The notes under the pieces: generated by a model
What the model was told of the DNA's origin: nothing
The model's database searches: none
What the model saw: only the letters and a program-made list of their open reading frames with translations
Part shown: in pieces, positions 22,871 to 34,265 of the stretch
Numbering within the stretch: the stretch's first letter is position 1
Layout: the number at the start of each line of letters is the position of its first letter
Position numbers and translations under genes: made by a program
Source: Diphasiastrum complanatum
Lineage: Eukaryota; Streptophyta; Lycopodiopsida; Lycopodiales; Lycopodiaceae
Assembly: GCA_029204225.1 (NCBI GenBank)
Contig: CM055100.1
Coordinates: forward strand, 59,706,975 to 59,770,974
Length of the DNA stretch: 64,000 nt
Reading direction: 5' to 3'

Positions 22871-23527
22871 AATAGATCTAACCTAGATCTGGTGACTGTA
22901 AAAATTTTGTGAAGATTAAATGGTTAGATTTAGGAATAATTAAAAAAAAGTGCCAAAAAGTGCTTGAAATTGAGTTTTTTTAAAGATCATGACAAATCTG
23001 TCCATCAAGAACTCTTGCAGAACTCACATTGTCTAGAAATGGTCCAAATACAACTACTATAGGTTGAAGGTTATATTCACTCAGATCTGAAAAAATCTCA
23101 ACCAAAAAAAAAGAATCACCAAAAACCAAGAAAAAGGGCCAAAATCACACTATTAGCCAACTGAAACTGATCAGATCTTGTCAAATCTAGGTTGCAGTCA
23201 CATTATTCATCAAGATCCAACATCCCTGGATTGAATGAAGTGAATGAGCCTCAGATCAAGCCGATCAGTTCCCTCCACGTCAACCACTATCCATTCATCA
23301 TTCTTCTGTCCCATCTCTATTCCATCTTCTATCTCCATCTTTGCTAGATAAATCCATTTCTGTCTCTATTCTCATCCATGCTTCTCTTCTTCTTCTTTTT
23401 CTTCTTCTTCTTCTCCATTTCCCAAAAAAACAAAAAAAACAAAAAAATGTTGGAACACCAGAGTCATTGAGCAAACCTTGAAGCAATTCACCAACCAGCT
23501 ACTTTGCGACATTATAGTGCTGAACTA
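22871..23527. other. Gypsy leader, non-coding
   Basis: A-rich with a (CTT)n stretch near 23385-23415. No open frame that I can support. Confidence 0.4.
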
Positions 23528-24063
23528 TGGTGCGCGATGGCATACTGCACTATGTTAGGTGCTATGAATGCGGAGGAAAATACCGTCATGTTGAATGTCC
23601 ACATTGAGGGGATCCATCAACATTTGATCCCTCATGTTCACAATGCGGAGTAAATCATCCATGCCGAGATTGCCCGATGAGAAATTCACAAATAGCCAGG
23701 AGGCATTTGGCCTGTGTAGACCGACATGCACCTGTGGTGAGCCTTCCACCTCAAATGCACTATAAAAAAAAAATCTTGGTGCCATCGGGTTATGAAACGA
23801 GTGATGAAGAGGACAATCTGGCAAAAGTCCCAAAGTACGCAACGATACCCTCGGGCAAACAAGTAAAACCATCACAGAAGATAGAGATGGTAGAATCCAT
23901 TATGCCAATGGTAACTGAGGAAGTCAAGAAATTGGCATCCAATGAAGTCCAATGGATTTTACCAAGTCTCTCTACCCAATTGTCAATGAACAAGGTCATC
24001 CGGTATGGCCACCAGACCCTTATGGGTATCATTGAAAATCTGGCAAGTCTAGGTTCTTGCTGA
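23528..24063 (+). pseudogene. Gag-like remnant with two zinc-knuckle motifs
   Basis: From ATG 23528 the frame reads VRCYECGGKYRHVECPH, a TGA, then CSQCGVNHPCRDCPMRN and on to SLGSC at 24063 without further stops. The two Cys/His clusters (C-x2-C-x5-H-x2-C and C-x2-C-x3-H-x4-C) look like altered retroviral zinc knuckles. An acidic segment (ETSDEEDNLAK) and a Val/Glu-rich helix follow. The position after a PBS and leader fits gag of the gypsy element that starts at about 20.9 kb. The downstream pol is replaced by the nested element at 24.09 kb. Confidence 0.55.
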
Positions 24064-24087
24064 TCAACAACCAATAAAGCCTCAGAT

Positions 24088-25558
24088 GTACCCAAAGTTC
24101 AAATTTGAATCTCTCTCAAACTCGACTACCAACTTTCCCACACTTTCCAAAAGTGTTTATTGAATGTATTTTAAACTAATATAACTTCAAAAAGTTTATC
24201 TCTAAGTCTAAATTGAGTTTTGGCCTCTTATTGACAATTTACCAAAATGTGACTAAACTAGACTAAACTAGTTGAAATCTCTCACACTCCCTCTTCAACT
24301 AGTTTTGGCATAGTTTTAACAATAGAACTTTGATCCAACTTTAGAATGATCTCCATCCTAAGTATAGATCTTTTTTCTAAGGTTCTAAAGTATCTTTCAT
24401 AATTGATATAGAGAATAGTGTCCAAATTGGATGCTTCACTATTTCTTACATCAATTTTGCACATCAAGATATAACTAGAACATGAAGAACCAAATTTAAT
24501 GTGAATGAAATGATTCCTCCATGTTTCAAACTTTGTACTCTCTGGAAAATTACAGCAGCCAAACAATAAATGTGAGTGATGACCATTTGCTTGCTTGTGT
24601 CCTCCAACTTTGTCCTTTCTTGATATGTCTCCACCATAAAACTCCATGAATGAGCCTCCATCTCCATCTTGCCACAAGAAACCATCAAACCTTGGAAATC
24701 CATAAGTAGGTGAGTACATTAATGATGCAAATCCAGCACCACATGACTCCATAAACCAAGTAGGTTGCACTAGTCCATCTTCAAGATCTACTTGACACAA
24801 GAAAATGTCCATGAATTCACCAGAAATTGACAATCTCCAAGTATTGGCACCAAGTAGCTCAACACTTGAGAACTTAGCCATGGATGAGTGACATACTGAA
24901 CTTCCATTAGCTTCATTTCCATTAGCAAAACCAGCCAAGAATGCTAGTACAACTCCAACAATAAGATATTGCAAGACAATGTAGCTAGTTTGTCCATATC
25001 TTGACAATTTGCACACATCCACATGAAATAGCTCAAACATGAGATAGAACAAGTAAAGTAAACTTGAACAACACTTCCTTGCTGCTCCTTTGACCTTACT
25101 TGAGTCTTCAATAAGCTGCAAAAACAGATCCATAACATCTTTGCCAAATACCTCTCAAACATATGATCTAGATCCAACAAGATCTCATCAATGCTTGATC
25201 TCGAATTTCCACAAAGGTTAGTGAAAACAATGTCACCAATGTCACCATCATAAATCAAAAAATAGATTCCAAACGTTCCATCCAACATGAAGTAGAGTAG
25301 GTGAAGATGAGTATCAAACCTAAGAAATCCAGCCCTCTTGAGTTCATACAAAATCTCAATAAGCTCACCAATGAGATCTCCCTTGCCTTGAAGAAATTGC
25401 CTCTCGATTTGTTCCATGTAGTCTTCTCCAACCAACCTTTTGCCATCTCGATCATGAGTGATCAATTCACAATCATAGAATCCTTTGAGTTGATGAAGAG
25501 ATGTGAGATCCATGCCTTGGATCTTCCCAAGAACCAGACTAAACTAGTTGAAATCTCT
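24088..25558 (-). mobile_element. Inverted partial copy of an unrecognised LTR element
   Basis: The reverse complement of 26289-26506 plus 29334-29515 plus 29845-30720. On the - strand it carries MDLTSLHQLKGFYDCELITH, QFLQGKGDLIGELIE, HLHLLYFMLDGTFGIYF, a block with FELFHVDVCKLSRYGQ, a purine tract and then the first about 200 bp of the LTR (24284-24088). About 330 bp present in the + copy near 29.5-29.84 kb are missing here. A 25-bp piece of LTR start is fused at the inner end (25534-25559). I recognise no known protein domain. Confidence 0.75.
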
Positions 25559-25559
25559 C

Positions 25560-26506
25560 ACAGAGATTGGTCTCAACTTTTCAAAGTTACTTTTTAGCAT
25601 CAATAAGGTTGGTGGATCTTATGCAAAGTCTAAAAAGCTTCCTTATGCTAGATCTAGGTTGAGATCTAATATGCTTCTTGGAGATGTTCATCTTTGTGCT
25701 AACTTGGCTAGTCTTGAGGATAATGATGGTGTTTCAATGGTTCTTCATGGCAAGTGCAAGCATGCAAAAGGTAAGGAAAGAGCTAACTTCATCAATGGAG
25801 GTGAGGGATCTTCCTTGGAAAAGATTGTTGCTAATGATTTCTTTGATCATATGAAAAAAGATGTTGTTAGGTGCATGCATGAAGGAGGGAGTTCTTCTAC
25901 ATTCTTTTGTGATGAGTCTAAGAAAGTCATTTTTCCAACAAGTGGAGTCACGTTTCTTCATAAAGAGAGTAGATCAAATAGTTCTATCAAGAGACTTGGT
26001 GAGGGAGATAGTCACAAGTCAAGGAGAAGAGAAGTATGTGAAGAGTTCAAAGTAGGATGTACTTTGAATGATGTCATTGTGAATGATAGTGAGGAAGAAT
26101 CATTATCATATGATTCATTACCTAAAACATTCAGTAGAAGTTCTTGTTTGAAAAAAGAGAGTACTTTAATCATCCTTATGTTGAAGGTACTAATCATTTT
26201 TTTCATGGCTTCTAATGTTTTTGAGGTTTCTACTTCTTATGATGCAATCATTAAGAGGGAGTCTTATGAAGGAAAGAGTAATGGAAGATTGGTTCTTGGG
26301 AAGATCCAAGGCATGGATCTCACATCTCTTCATCAACTCAAAGGATTCTATGATTATGAATTGATCACTCATGATCGAGATGGCAAAAGGTTGGTTGGAG
26401 AAGACTACATGGAGCAAATCGAGAGGCAATTTCTTCAAGGCAAGGGAGATCTCATTGGCGAGCTTATTGAGGTTTGTTATGGACTCAAGAAGGTTGGATT
26501 TATTAG
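25560..26506 (+). CDS. Unrecognised open frame of an LTR element (5' part, 326-residue frame)
   Basis: One long open frame runs 25548-26528. It has a basic start (KSKKLPYARSRLRSN), a Ser/Lys-rich middle (GEGDSHKSRRREVCEEF) and an acidic stretch (VNDSEEESLSYDSL), and ends at KVGFIS, where the chromovirus begins. The last 70 residues (GMDLTSLHQLKGFYDYELIT, EDYMEQIERQFLQGKGDLIG) are repeated in the inverted copy, where the frame continues to the segment found at 29.34 kb. No retroviral motif and no family I know. It lies upstream of a PPT and LTR at 30.5 kb, so it is probably cargo or a divergent gag-like region of a non-autonomous element. Confidence 0.55.
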
Positions 26507-26930
26507 TGTTACATACCTATGTAACTAGCAGTACTTCAGACCCCTAATAGTCCATTTAGTGTTGGGGGCTAAATGGCAAGGTACCCTTAGGATTAAGGGT
26601 ATGTGCCCTTGGATAAGGGCATGCAAGTGACTATACCTTAGTTGGAGGTATGGAGCCACGTGACCCTTGGATAAGAGGTACCCTTAATATTAAGGATAGG
26701 TGTCTTAGATTAAGGTACTAGTGTCCTGGGGTAAGGGCAGGTAGGTGTCTATGCCTTGGATAGAGGTATGGAACCTAGAGAGGTGTTAGAAAGTCATTGG
26801 ATGACTATTTTTCTGAACCTTGGGCCTCAACCTTGAACCATATCACTTTATTGGTCTAGGACCAAAGTATATTTGCACAACTTGGGCAATGGGACCTAGT
26901 AGGAGGGCGCCCTTCTAAAGTGTCCGTTGA
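26507..26930 (+). mobile_element. Truncated 5' LTR of the chromovirus
   Basis: Matches the first about 420 bp of the 3' LTR, through the gggcgcccttctaaagtgtcc segment, then joins integrase coding sequence. Confidence 0.9.
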
Positions 26931-28238
26931 TCGGAGAATGACACTGTAAGGGCCCAAATCTTGCATGAGTGTCATGATAGTCCATGCGCAGGACATCCGA
27001 GTATACAAAGAACACTTGACTTAGTTCGAAGGCAATTTTGGTGGCCTAAGATGAAAAGTCAGGTAGAGGCCTATTTACTTAAGTGTACTAAGTGCCAATT
27101 AAATAAAGCCAAGAGGCTAAAAGCTAGTGGCCTATTTCATCTTTTAGATATTCCTATCGGAAAGTGGGAAAGTATATCTATGGATTTTGTGGTCGGGCTT
27201 CCACGTACAGGGAAGGGCCACGATTCGGTTTGGGTCATTGTTGACAAACTTACGAAGTTTGCTCAATTTATCCCAACGAAAACTACTGTTACAGCTTTAG
27301 AACTAGCTCAATTGTTTGTTGGAAAGCTTTTTCGACTGTACGAGCTGCCTTGTGATATTGTCAGTGACCGTGACCCAAAATTCACTGGGAATTTTTGGCA
27401 AGCAGTATTTGAAAAGTTGGAAACAACTTTAAGTTTGAGTTCTACAGATCATCCGAAATCAGATGATCAAACAGAAAGGACCAATCAAACGGTGGAGGAT
27501 ATGCTTCAAGCATATGTGGTCCATCAGCAATATGATTGGGAACAGTACCTTCCACTGGTGAAATTTGCATATAATAGTGCAAAACATTCAGCGACCAGAT
27601 TCAGCCCTTTCATGTTTATGTATGGTTTTCAACCTCGATTACCAATTAGTGTTGGCATGAAAAAACTATGGGTGCAAGCCGCAGCTGATTTCCTTGCAGA
27701 TATGCAAGAAATATTATAGCTGGCTAAAGATAGCATAAGAAGTGCCTTGGACAGGGCAAGGCACTATGCTGATCTATCTCGGAAGCACAAGGTATTCATG
27801 GTCAACGATTGGGTGTTTTTGAGAGTCCCTAGTCACTCTAGGGGCTTGAAAACTATTAAGTGTGCAAAGTTGGCACCTAGGTATTGCGGTCTTTTTAAGG
27901 TTATCCAAGTGATAAACAAGGTTACATACAAACTAGACCTTCCAGCTAACGTTGGAATTCATCATGTCTTCCACGTTAGTAAGTTGAAACCCTCATTGGG
28001 GGTTGGGGAGACCCTGGTCTCTGTGAAAGATCTAGTGGAACTTCTTCGTGATGAGTCCGTGAGTGGACCACCTGAACCCGAGGCGATTGTTAATAGCCGG
28101 GAGAGAACTCTACGGAGTAGAGTGCTTCGGAAATGTTTAGTTAGGTGGAGGGGCAAATCAGAAGAGGAGGATACATGTGGAAAGGAGGCTGATCTCCAGA
28201 AGAATTTTTCAAATTTTTCCCTACAAGAAAAAATTTAA
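26931..28238 (+). pseudogene. Chromovirus integrase with chromodomain, one nonsense codon
   Basis: The open frame covers the zinc finger (ILHECHDSPCAGHPSIQRTL, CTKCQLNKAKR), the catalytic core (SMDFVVGLPRTGKGHDSVWV, IVSDRDPKFTGNFW, SDDQTERTNQTVEDML: the D, D, E residues are all present) and the C-terminal part (LAPRYCGLFKVIQVINKVTY, VGIHHVFHVSKLKPSL). A chromodomain follows (EAIVNSRERTLRSRVLRKCL, VRWRGKSEEEDT, DLQKNF). A single TAG at 27717 after DMQEIL interrupts it, with the frame continuing unchanged. The rest of pol is deleted. Chromodomains direct such elements to particular chromatin. Confidence 0.93.
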
Positions 28239-28254
28239 GTTTAGAGGGAAGGAA

Positions 28255-29333
28255 TGTTACATACCTATGTAACTAGTAGTCCTTCAGACCCCTAATAGTC
28301 CATTTAGTGTTGGGGGCTAAATGGCAAGGTACCCTTAGGATTAAGGATATGTGCCCTTGGATAAGGACAGACAAGTGTCTATACCTTAGTTGGAGGTATG
28401 GAGTCACGTGACCCTTGGATAAGGGGTACCCTTAGTATTAAAGGGTAGGTGTATTAGATTAAGGTACTAGTGTCCTTGGTTAAGGGCAGGTAGGTGTCTA
28501 TGCCTTGGATAGAGGTGTGGAACCTAGAGAGGTGTTAGAAACTCATTGGATGACTATTTTTCTGAACTTGGGCCTCAACCTTGAACCATATCACTTTATT
28601 GGTCTAGGACCAAAATATATTTGCACAACTTGGGCAATGGGACCTAGTAGGAGGGCGCCCTTCTAAAGTGTCCATTGAGTTCCCAACTCCTACAAGAAAG
28701 GCATTCAAAGAGTCATAGGTTATGGAAGGAGTCTCTTGACATTCCATAAGCCTATGGAGGCTCTTGGAGATTCTTTAACTCCCCTAGGCTTCTCTCTCTC
28801 TCATTGGATGAGCATGGAACTCCATAGTGCATTGGAGGGATCCATGGGCCATCTATATGAGGGTAGTAGGGTGGCCATTGGGAGGGGGAGATCTCTCTTG
28901 TTTGCTTGGCTTATGCTCTAGTGTTGCTACTAGTGTGTAGAGTGCTTTCTTGTGGTAGTATGCTTGAGGTTTGGATCTTGCTTATGGTATGGGACATAAG
29001 TAGGGTTCAGATCTTGAGTATGCTATGGAGTGTTGTGGTATGCTTGTGATTTGTTTATGGTTAGCAAGGGGGTGCTAGATAGGTCTTTCTTGGAGCTTGG
29101 ATCTAGCTATGGTTGGGTGGTGAATACTTGAGGCCAGATTGTTATCTATCTTTGTTTTTAAAGAGTAGGGACACAGGTGGAGGAGAGATCCTTGGAGGCT
29201 TGCAGATCCTTACTTGCAGGTGGAGGCATCCTAGCTTGGAGTTGGGGAGCATCTTGAAGCTTGCAGGTTGCTTGGAGGACATTTGGAGGCTCTACCTTGG
29301 ATTTGGAAGACTTCCTCACCTCTACTTGTAAAA
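28255..29333 (+). mobile_element. 3' LTR of the chromovirus
   Basis: 1079 bp, from TGTTACATACC after the polypurine tract to the ATTAG target duplication. The first 420 bp repeat the truncated 5' LTR with few differences. CT-rich and (C/G)-skewed parts near 28790 and 29200 are not genes. Confidence 0.88.
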
Positions 29334-30518
29334 ATTAGATTTGATATCCATCTTCACCTACTCTACTTCATGTTGGATGGAAAGTTTGGAATCTATCTTT
29401 TGATTTATGATGGTGACATTGGTGACATTGTTTTTTCTAACCTTTGTGGAAGATCGAGATCAAGCATTGATGAGATCTTGTTGGATCTAGATCATATGTT
29501 TGAGAGGGAGTATTTCCAGAGTTCAGGTCTGAAGATATTCATATCTTTGATATTTTTTATGATCAAGAGAAAGGTAAGCAAGTGGAAGCGACTCACTTTG
29601 CTTTACTCACATGTTTTGAAGAATTTTCTTATGTAGATAATGCTATGCAAGTGGATATTGGTTCTCATGGTTTTCATACTGGAAAAGCAAGTAATGGATC
29701 TGAAAAACAAAGTTTGTTCAATGACTTTGATGGTCAAGAGGAAGATCAAGAGGTTGGTCTCAAAGGGCTTCAACAACACAAAAGGAAAGGTGGCAATTTG
29801 GAGCTAGTCAAGAGCATCAAAGGAGAGGGTAATTGAAAAGATGTTATGGTTCTGTTTTTGCAGCTTGTTGAAGACTCAAGTAAGGTCAAAGGAGTAGCAA
29901 GGAAGTGTTGTTCAAGTTTACTTTACTTATTCTATCTCATGTTTGAGCTATTTCATGTGGGTGTGTGCAAATTGTCAAGATATGGACAAACTAGCTACAT
30001 TGTCTTGCAATATCTTATTGTTGGAGTTGTACTAGCATTCTTGGCTGGTTTTGCTGATGAAAATGAAGCTATTGGAGGTTCATTATGTCATTCATTCATG
30101 GCCAAGTCATAAAGTGTTGATGACATCATGTGGCAAGATGGAGATGGAGGCTCATTCATGGAGTTTTATGGTGGAGATATATCAAGAAAGGACAAAGTTG
30201 GAGGAGACAAGCAAACAAATGGTCATCACTCACATTTATTGTTTGGTTGCTGTAATTTTCTAGAGAGTTCAAAGTTTGAAACATGGAGGAATTTTCTCAT
30301 TCACATTCTATTTGGTTCTTCATGTTCTAGTTATATCTTGATGTCTAAAATTGATGTAAGAGATAGTGAAGCATTCAATTTGGACACTATTCTCTATATC
30401 AATTATGAAAGATACTTTAGAACCTTAGAAAGGAGATCTATACTTAGGATGGATATCATTCTAAAGTTGGATCAAAGTTCTATTGTCAAAACTATGCCAA
30501 AACTAGTTGAAGAGGGAC
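29334..30518 (+). pseudogene. Unrecognised LTR-element coding region, 3' part
   Basis: Continues the frame broken by the chromovirus: FDIHLHLLYFMLDGKFGIYL, DGDIGDIVFSNL, SRSSIDEILLDLDHMFERE. After a frame change comes SEDIHIFDIFYDQEKGKQVE to KSIKGEGN (ends 29834), then LQLVEDSSKVKGVARKC and a hydrophobic stretch (YIVLQYLIVGVVLAFLAG, possible membrane helix), and finally YINYERYFRTLERRSILRM with KTMPKLVEEGL next to a purine tract. The inverted copy supports the same reading. I do not recognise a family; several frame changes mean it is decayed. Confidence 0.5.
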
Positions 30519-31079
30519 TGTGAGAGATTTCAACTAGTTTAGTCTAGTTTAGTCACATTTTGGTAAATTGTCAATAAGAGGCCAAAACTCATTTTAGACT
30601 TAGAGATAAACTTTTTGAAGTTATATTAGTTTAAAATACATCCAATAAACACTTTTTGAAAGTGTGGGAAAGTTGGTAGTCGAGTTTGAGAGAGATTCAA
30701 ATTTGAACTTTGGGTACATTGAATCTAGACCCAAAAATAGTAGGGTTTACATTTTGGAGGGAAAGCCAAGTGGCCAAATAGCGTTTGGAAACTCTATAAA
30801 AGGATGTAACTCATGGAGAGACACACATCTTCTCTCTTCTCTCTCTCATTTCATCATTATACATGGTTCTCTTTGGGTTCTACTACTCATTGGTGCACTC
30901 TCATGATGTTATCTTGCAATTATGTGTGTAGAATGAATATTTATTGCTATTTTTGGTTCCACACGTGTACAGTAGGGTATTGTACAGACAACAAACATAT
31001 TTTATGTTTTGGTTCATGTTTGATTAATATATCTTAGAGTTTGCATCTCATTTTGTGTGTAGATGCTGATTTTTCTACA
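30519..31079 (+). mobile_element. LTR of the unrecognised element
   Basis: It starts TGTGAGAGATTTC just after gaagagggac (purine tract) and probably ends tttctaca at 31079. The TATA box ctataaaagg is at 30793-30802. Its first 200 bp recur inverted at 24284-24088, also after a purine tract. No standard PBS follows. Confidence 0.65.
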
Positions 31080-31127
31080 TTGGCAGGATTGTTGGTTTGC
31101 TCCTTATTGTAACCAAAGATCAGGGAC

Positions 31128-32045
31128 ATGGATTGGATCTTGAATGATCTGAAATTCTTCACAAAAAATGCAATTTCAAAGGAAAAATATCCTAGTTATT
31201 TTCTTCGAGCCCTATCCAGGTCATTTCACACAACTCGAATCTTATTGCCGAAAGTTGTGACAATGACACTTCAAAAGACAATAGACAGAATTAAAGAGGA
31301 ACCAGAAGCTCGTGAATGCTATGACGACAATGGTGATTCTGAAAATGCTCTATTTACTCAAAAGAATAAATCTTCTAAGAAGTCTAAGTTTAAGAGAGAG
31401 TCGTCTAAAAAGAATGAGTCTAAGACAAATGATCAACAATATGAAAAACAACAGAAAAATTCTGGTGATAAGAAGATCTACAACAGATGTAGAAGATTAG
31501 ATCACACAGAAGAAAAGCGTTGGCTAAATCCAAAGACTGAATGCATTCATTGTCATAAACGGGGTCATGCAGCAGTAGATCATTATCAGAATCCCAAAAA
31601 CAAAATGGAGCAGAATCGAAGCGAACCTTTAGATTCAAACTATGGCGAAGACAAATCAGGATGCTCCAGAGCAGCAGAAGACATGGCGACAAGGAACTCA
31701 ACAACTTATGTTAGTGCTGATCTATGCTGTTCATCTAATTCAATTCGAGAATTAGTACTTGATTCAGGAGCCACCTCACATTTTGTTTCCTCGAAACAAA
31801 TTTTGTCCAAGTACAATAAGACGAACTATTCGAGATTCATTATACTTGGAGACGGTTCTAAGCATGTGGTAGATGGAACTGGTGTATTATGGCTGGACAC
31901 GAATCAAGGTGACAAGAAACTGGAGGAAGTTCTCTATGTCCCTACTCTTGACAAAGATCTTCTATCCGTAGCTAAGATAGTTGATATAGGCATGTCAGTA
32001 ACCTTCACAAAGAGAAATGTCATTTTCAAAGGCAAACCACGATGA
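31128..32045 (+). pseudogene. Ty1/copia gag-protease fragment
   Basis: A 305-residue frame: a gag remnant with a Lys/Ser-rich hinge, a decayed zinc knuckle (CIHCHKRGHAAVDHY, where the last Cys is His), then a retroviral-type aspartic protease (ELVLDSGATSHFVSS with DSGAT active site, ILGDGSKHVVDGTG, LEEVLYVPTLDKDLLSVAKI). The frame stops at 32043 before the GAG-pre-integrase domain; integrase, RT and RNase H are absent. The family differs from the 1-1541 / 49-53 kb copia. The opposite-strand frames here are shadows. Confidence 0.85.
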
Positions 32046-32989
32046 CTCTTTGGAAATTGTACACTGAGCATTGGTTATGAATAGGTATAACAAGACACAC
32101 AAGATTGCTATCATCTCTTGTCCACAACCATTCCTTCCCCCATGTTCCACCATATAATCAATCTTGAAGCTTCATCTCACTTTTCCCATCCACGCATCAA
32201 GACCTCATTCCCACCCGATTGATCAATTTGAACTTGCTCTAGTTCTCAATTAAAGCACTTCGCGAAGCTGACAAGTCTACAACATATACTGGATATACCA
32301 ACGATGCCATTTCAAAGATCCCGCCGAGCAATGACAAGCATATTATCAAAAGGACCTTGGAGTTTTTTCACAACACAACAAGTAGTGTTTTCGCAATTAA
32401 AGAAATAGACAAGTTATTCACTTGTTGACCATTCAAAGGCCACTACTATGTGTATATATAAAAAAAAGAGGGGGGGATCGTTCGAGCCTCTAGTCCAAGC
32501 AATCCTTCATGGAGCTCTCAACGATACAATTGACCTCAAAGAAGCTGCAATGCGACAATCAAAATTCTGCCAACATTATGTTTTCAAGAGACAACTATGA
32601 GCAACAAACTTGTGATCCATTCATTCACCTCCACCATCACTCCCATGTCTGACTCACATCTTACCACTTACACTCATCTTCTTCTCATTATCGTTCAGTC
32701 ACACTTTGTGTTGTTTTCATACCATATTCAACAACCCAAGCTCTTGTACATCATCCATTGAATCATCAACGTGGGCAATTGGAAATACAACCCATCTTGA
32801 AAGAGCCAATTCCCATATGATCCACGTCAAATCTTTTGAGATGCTCATACTTCTTCACGATTCATTTCCTACGGAGCAAGTTCCACATCTACCAGCTGCA
32901 GCGACTTTGACTCCTCCAGCACCATAAGGAGTGAGGTTCTTTACATTGCCATTGGCGTGGGACCGCCAATCCAATAAAGAGGGGGATAA
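32046..32989. other. Non-coding remainder of the copia element
   Basis: No pol domain is detectable. It ends in aaagagggggata (32977-32989), a good polypurine tract, immediately before an LTR-like start. Confidence 0.45.
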
Positions 32990-33570
32990 TGCTGGCCCAA
33001 GGTCCTCCAAAGTTTAAGAATTTATTGTGACATATGTTTTGTAAGCCCACAAGTAAATTCAATTGGTAGAGCAAATAACGGCCTAGGAAAACCTTATGTT
33101 TAGACCTTTTACTATTAAAGTTTAACTATTACAAACAACAATTTGTAATAGTTCAACTTAGAAAGTCCAAGTTTAAGAAGTTCATTGTAAACTAAGTTAA
33201 GTGCACTTCATTTTTTATTAGAGAAGGCACTTTACAAGTTAGTTAGCAATAAGCTTAAGTTTGGTCCCATAAGCTCATTAGAACCTAGGCCCACCACTCT
33301 TGGCATATATAGGAGTGGAGGTAAGCCCTTCATAACACTTGTATAAGCTATTGTGATAATAAAACAGTCTTTGTGTTATCTTTTTATGCTATCTTGTGTT
33401 CCCATTAGTGATTGAAAACCTTGTGGTAGGTGCTTGAGCCCCACTAGGCCTTCTCCATTGTTATTTTGCATTTGATTATGGGATAATTGTTTATCTTTCA
33501 TTTCTATTCCCTTGTGGAGTTAACTAAGACTATTTAGACCTTTAAGATAAGAGATCACTAGTTGGAGGGC
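32990..33570 (+). mobile_element. LTR-like region (probably 3' LTR of the 31-33 kb copia)
   Basis: It starts TGCTGGCCCAAGG after the purine tract. It contains a TATA-like catatatagg near 33304 and gataataaaac (polyadenylation-like) near 33355. The right end is uncertain, and no second copy is in the window for comparison. Confidence 0.5.
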
Positions 33571-34161
33571 AGCCATACCATGGTTCACTTTTGTAATTGT
33601 GTAATCAAACTAGTGTAATTGTCTTTGAAAGTTGGTTCACTTTTTTTGGAAAATGGCTCAGTTCCTTGGAAATTAAAGAGACAATAAGTACTTGTTAGTG
33701 TATATCTGAACACAAGCAGTCTAAATGATGTCCTCCCCTTTGTGCCTTGCTTGTTCTATTGTTGAATGTGTGCTTACCAGTGCTTGAGTCGTTATTGTTT
33801 TACAAAGGCTCACAAAGCTTTCTATGGCAAGGCCAAAAAAAAATCTACAAGCCCTAGGCTGTTAAGATGGGCAGTGGGGAGTGGGTATGGAAGAGAAAGG
33901 TGGGTATGCAATGTGCATTCACATTGTGCAAGTGAGATTTCAGATAATTATACACTCCAGCAAAGCTGCAGGCCTTTTGCACGGGTATATTAACGCGCCT
34001 CTTTTATTGCCCTTGACAGAAGGAGATAAGGCGCTTTTACTGCTCATAGCTGTTGCAGCCATGGACCACGACTCCTTCTCCTATAATCAGGCAGTAAGTA
34101 TACAGACTAGTGTGCAGGCCTTCTAACTAGCCATACCCAGCAAGCAAGATCACAGTCTCGC
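33571..34161. other. Upstream region of BAHD gene 1
   Basis: No gene supported; small frames here lack motifs and codon character. Confidence 0.5.
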
Positions 34162-34168
34162 TATATAC
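34162..34168 (+). promoter_or_regulatory. Possible TATA box of BAHD gene 1
   Basis: tatatac about 100 bp before the ATG. Judged by motif and distance only. Confidence 0.35.
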
Positions 34169-34265
34169 AAGTTGTTGCTGCGCTTCTATTTTCTCATTAT
34201 ATCGTTTTCTGAAATTGTTTGATCACTGAACGAGTCTCAGATTGATAGCTAGCGGTTGTGGGAAA

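Larger units (their letters stand above)
26507..29333 (+). mobile_element. Ty3/gypsy chromovirus insertion, internally deleted, with 5-bp target duplication
   Basis: ATTAG flanks it at 26502-26506 and 29334-29338, and the host frame is contiguous if it is removed, so this is a clean insertion. The 5' LTR (26507-26930) starts TGTTACATACC and breaks off into the integrase zinc-finger region. Leader, gag, protease, RT and RNase H are deleted. A polypurine tract agagggaaggaa precedes the 3' LTR (28255-29333, 1079 bp), which ends TGTAAAA, nearly the inverse of the TGTTACA start. Confidence 0.9.

Noticed and set aside
30519-33570. 30519-31079 and 32990-33570 as the two LTRs of one copia element
   Set aside because: Their sequences do not match each other; the first instead matches the inverted element at 24.1 kb.
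33766-34126. Small + frames upstream of BAHD gene 1 as extra exons
   Set aside because: No splice-compatible continuity and the ATG at 34266 already gives a full-length family protein.
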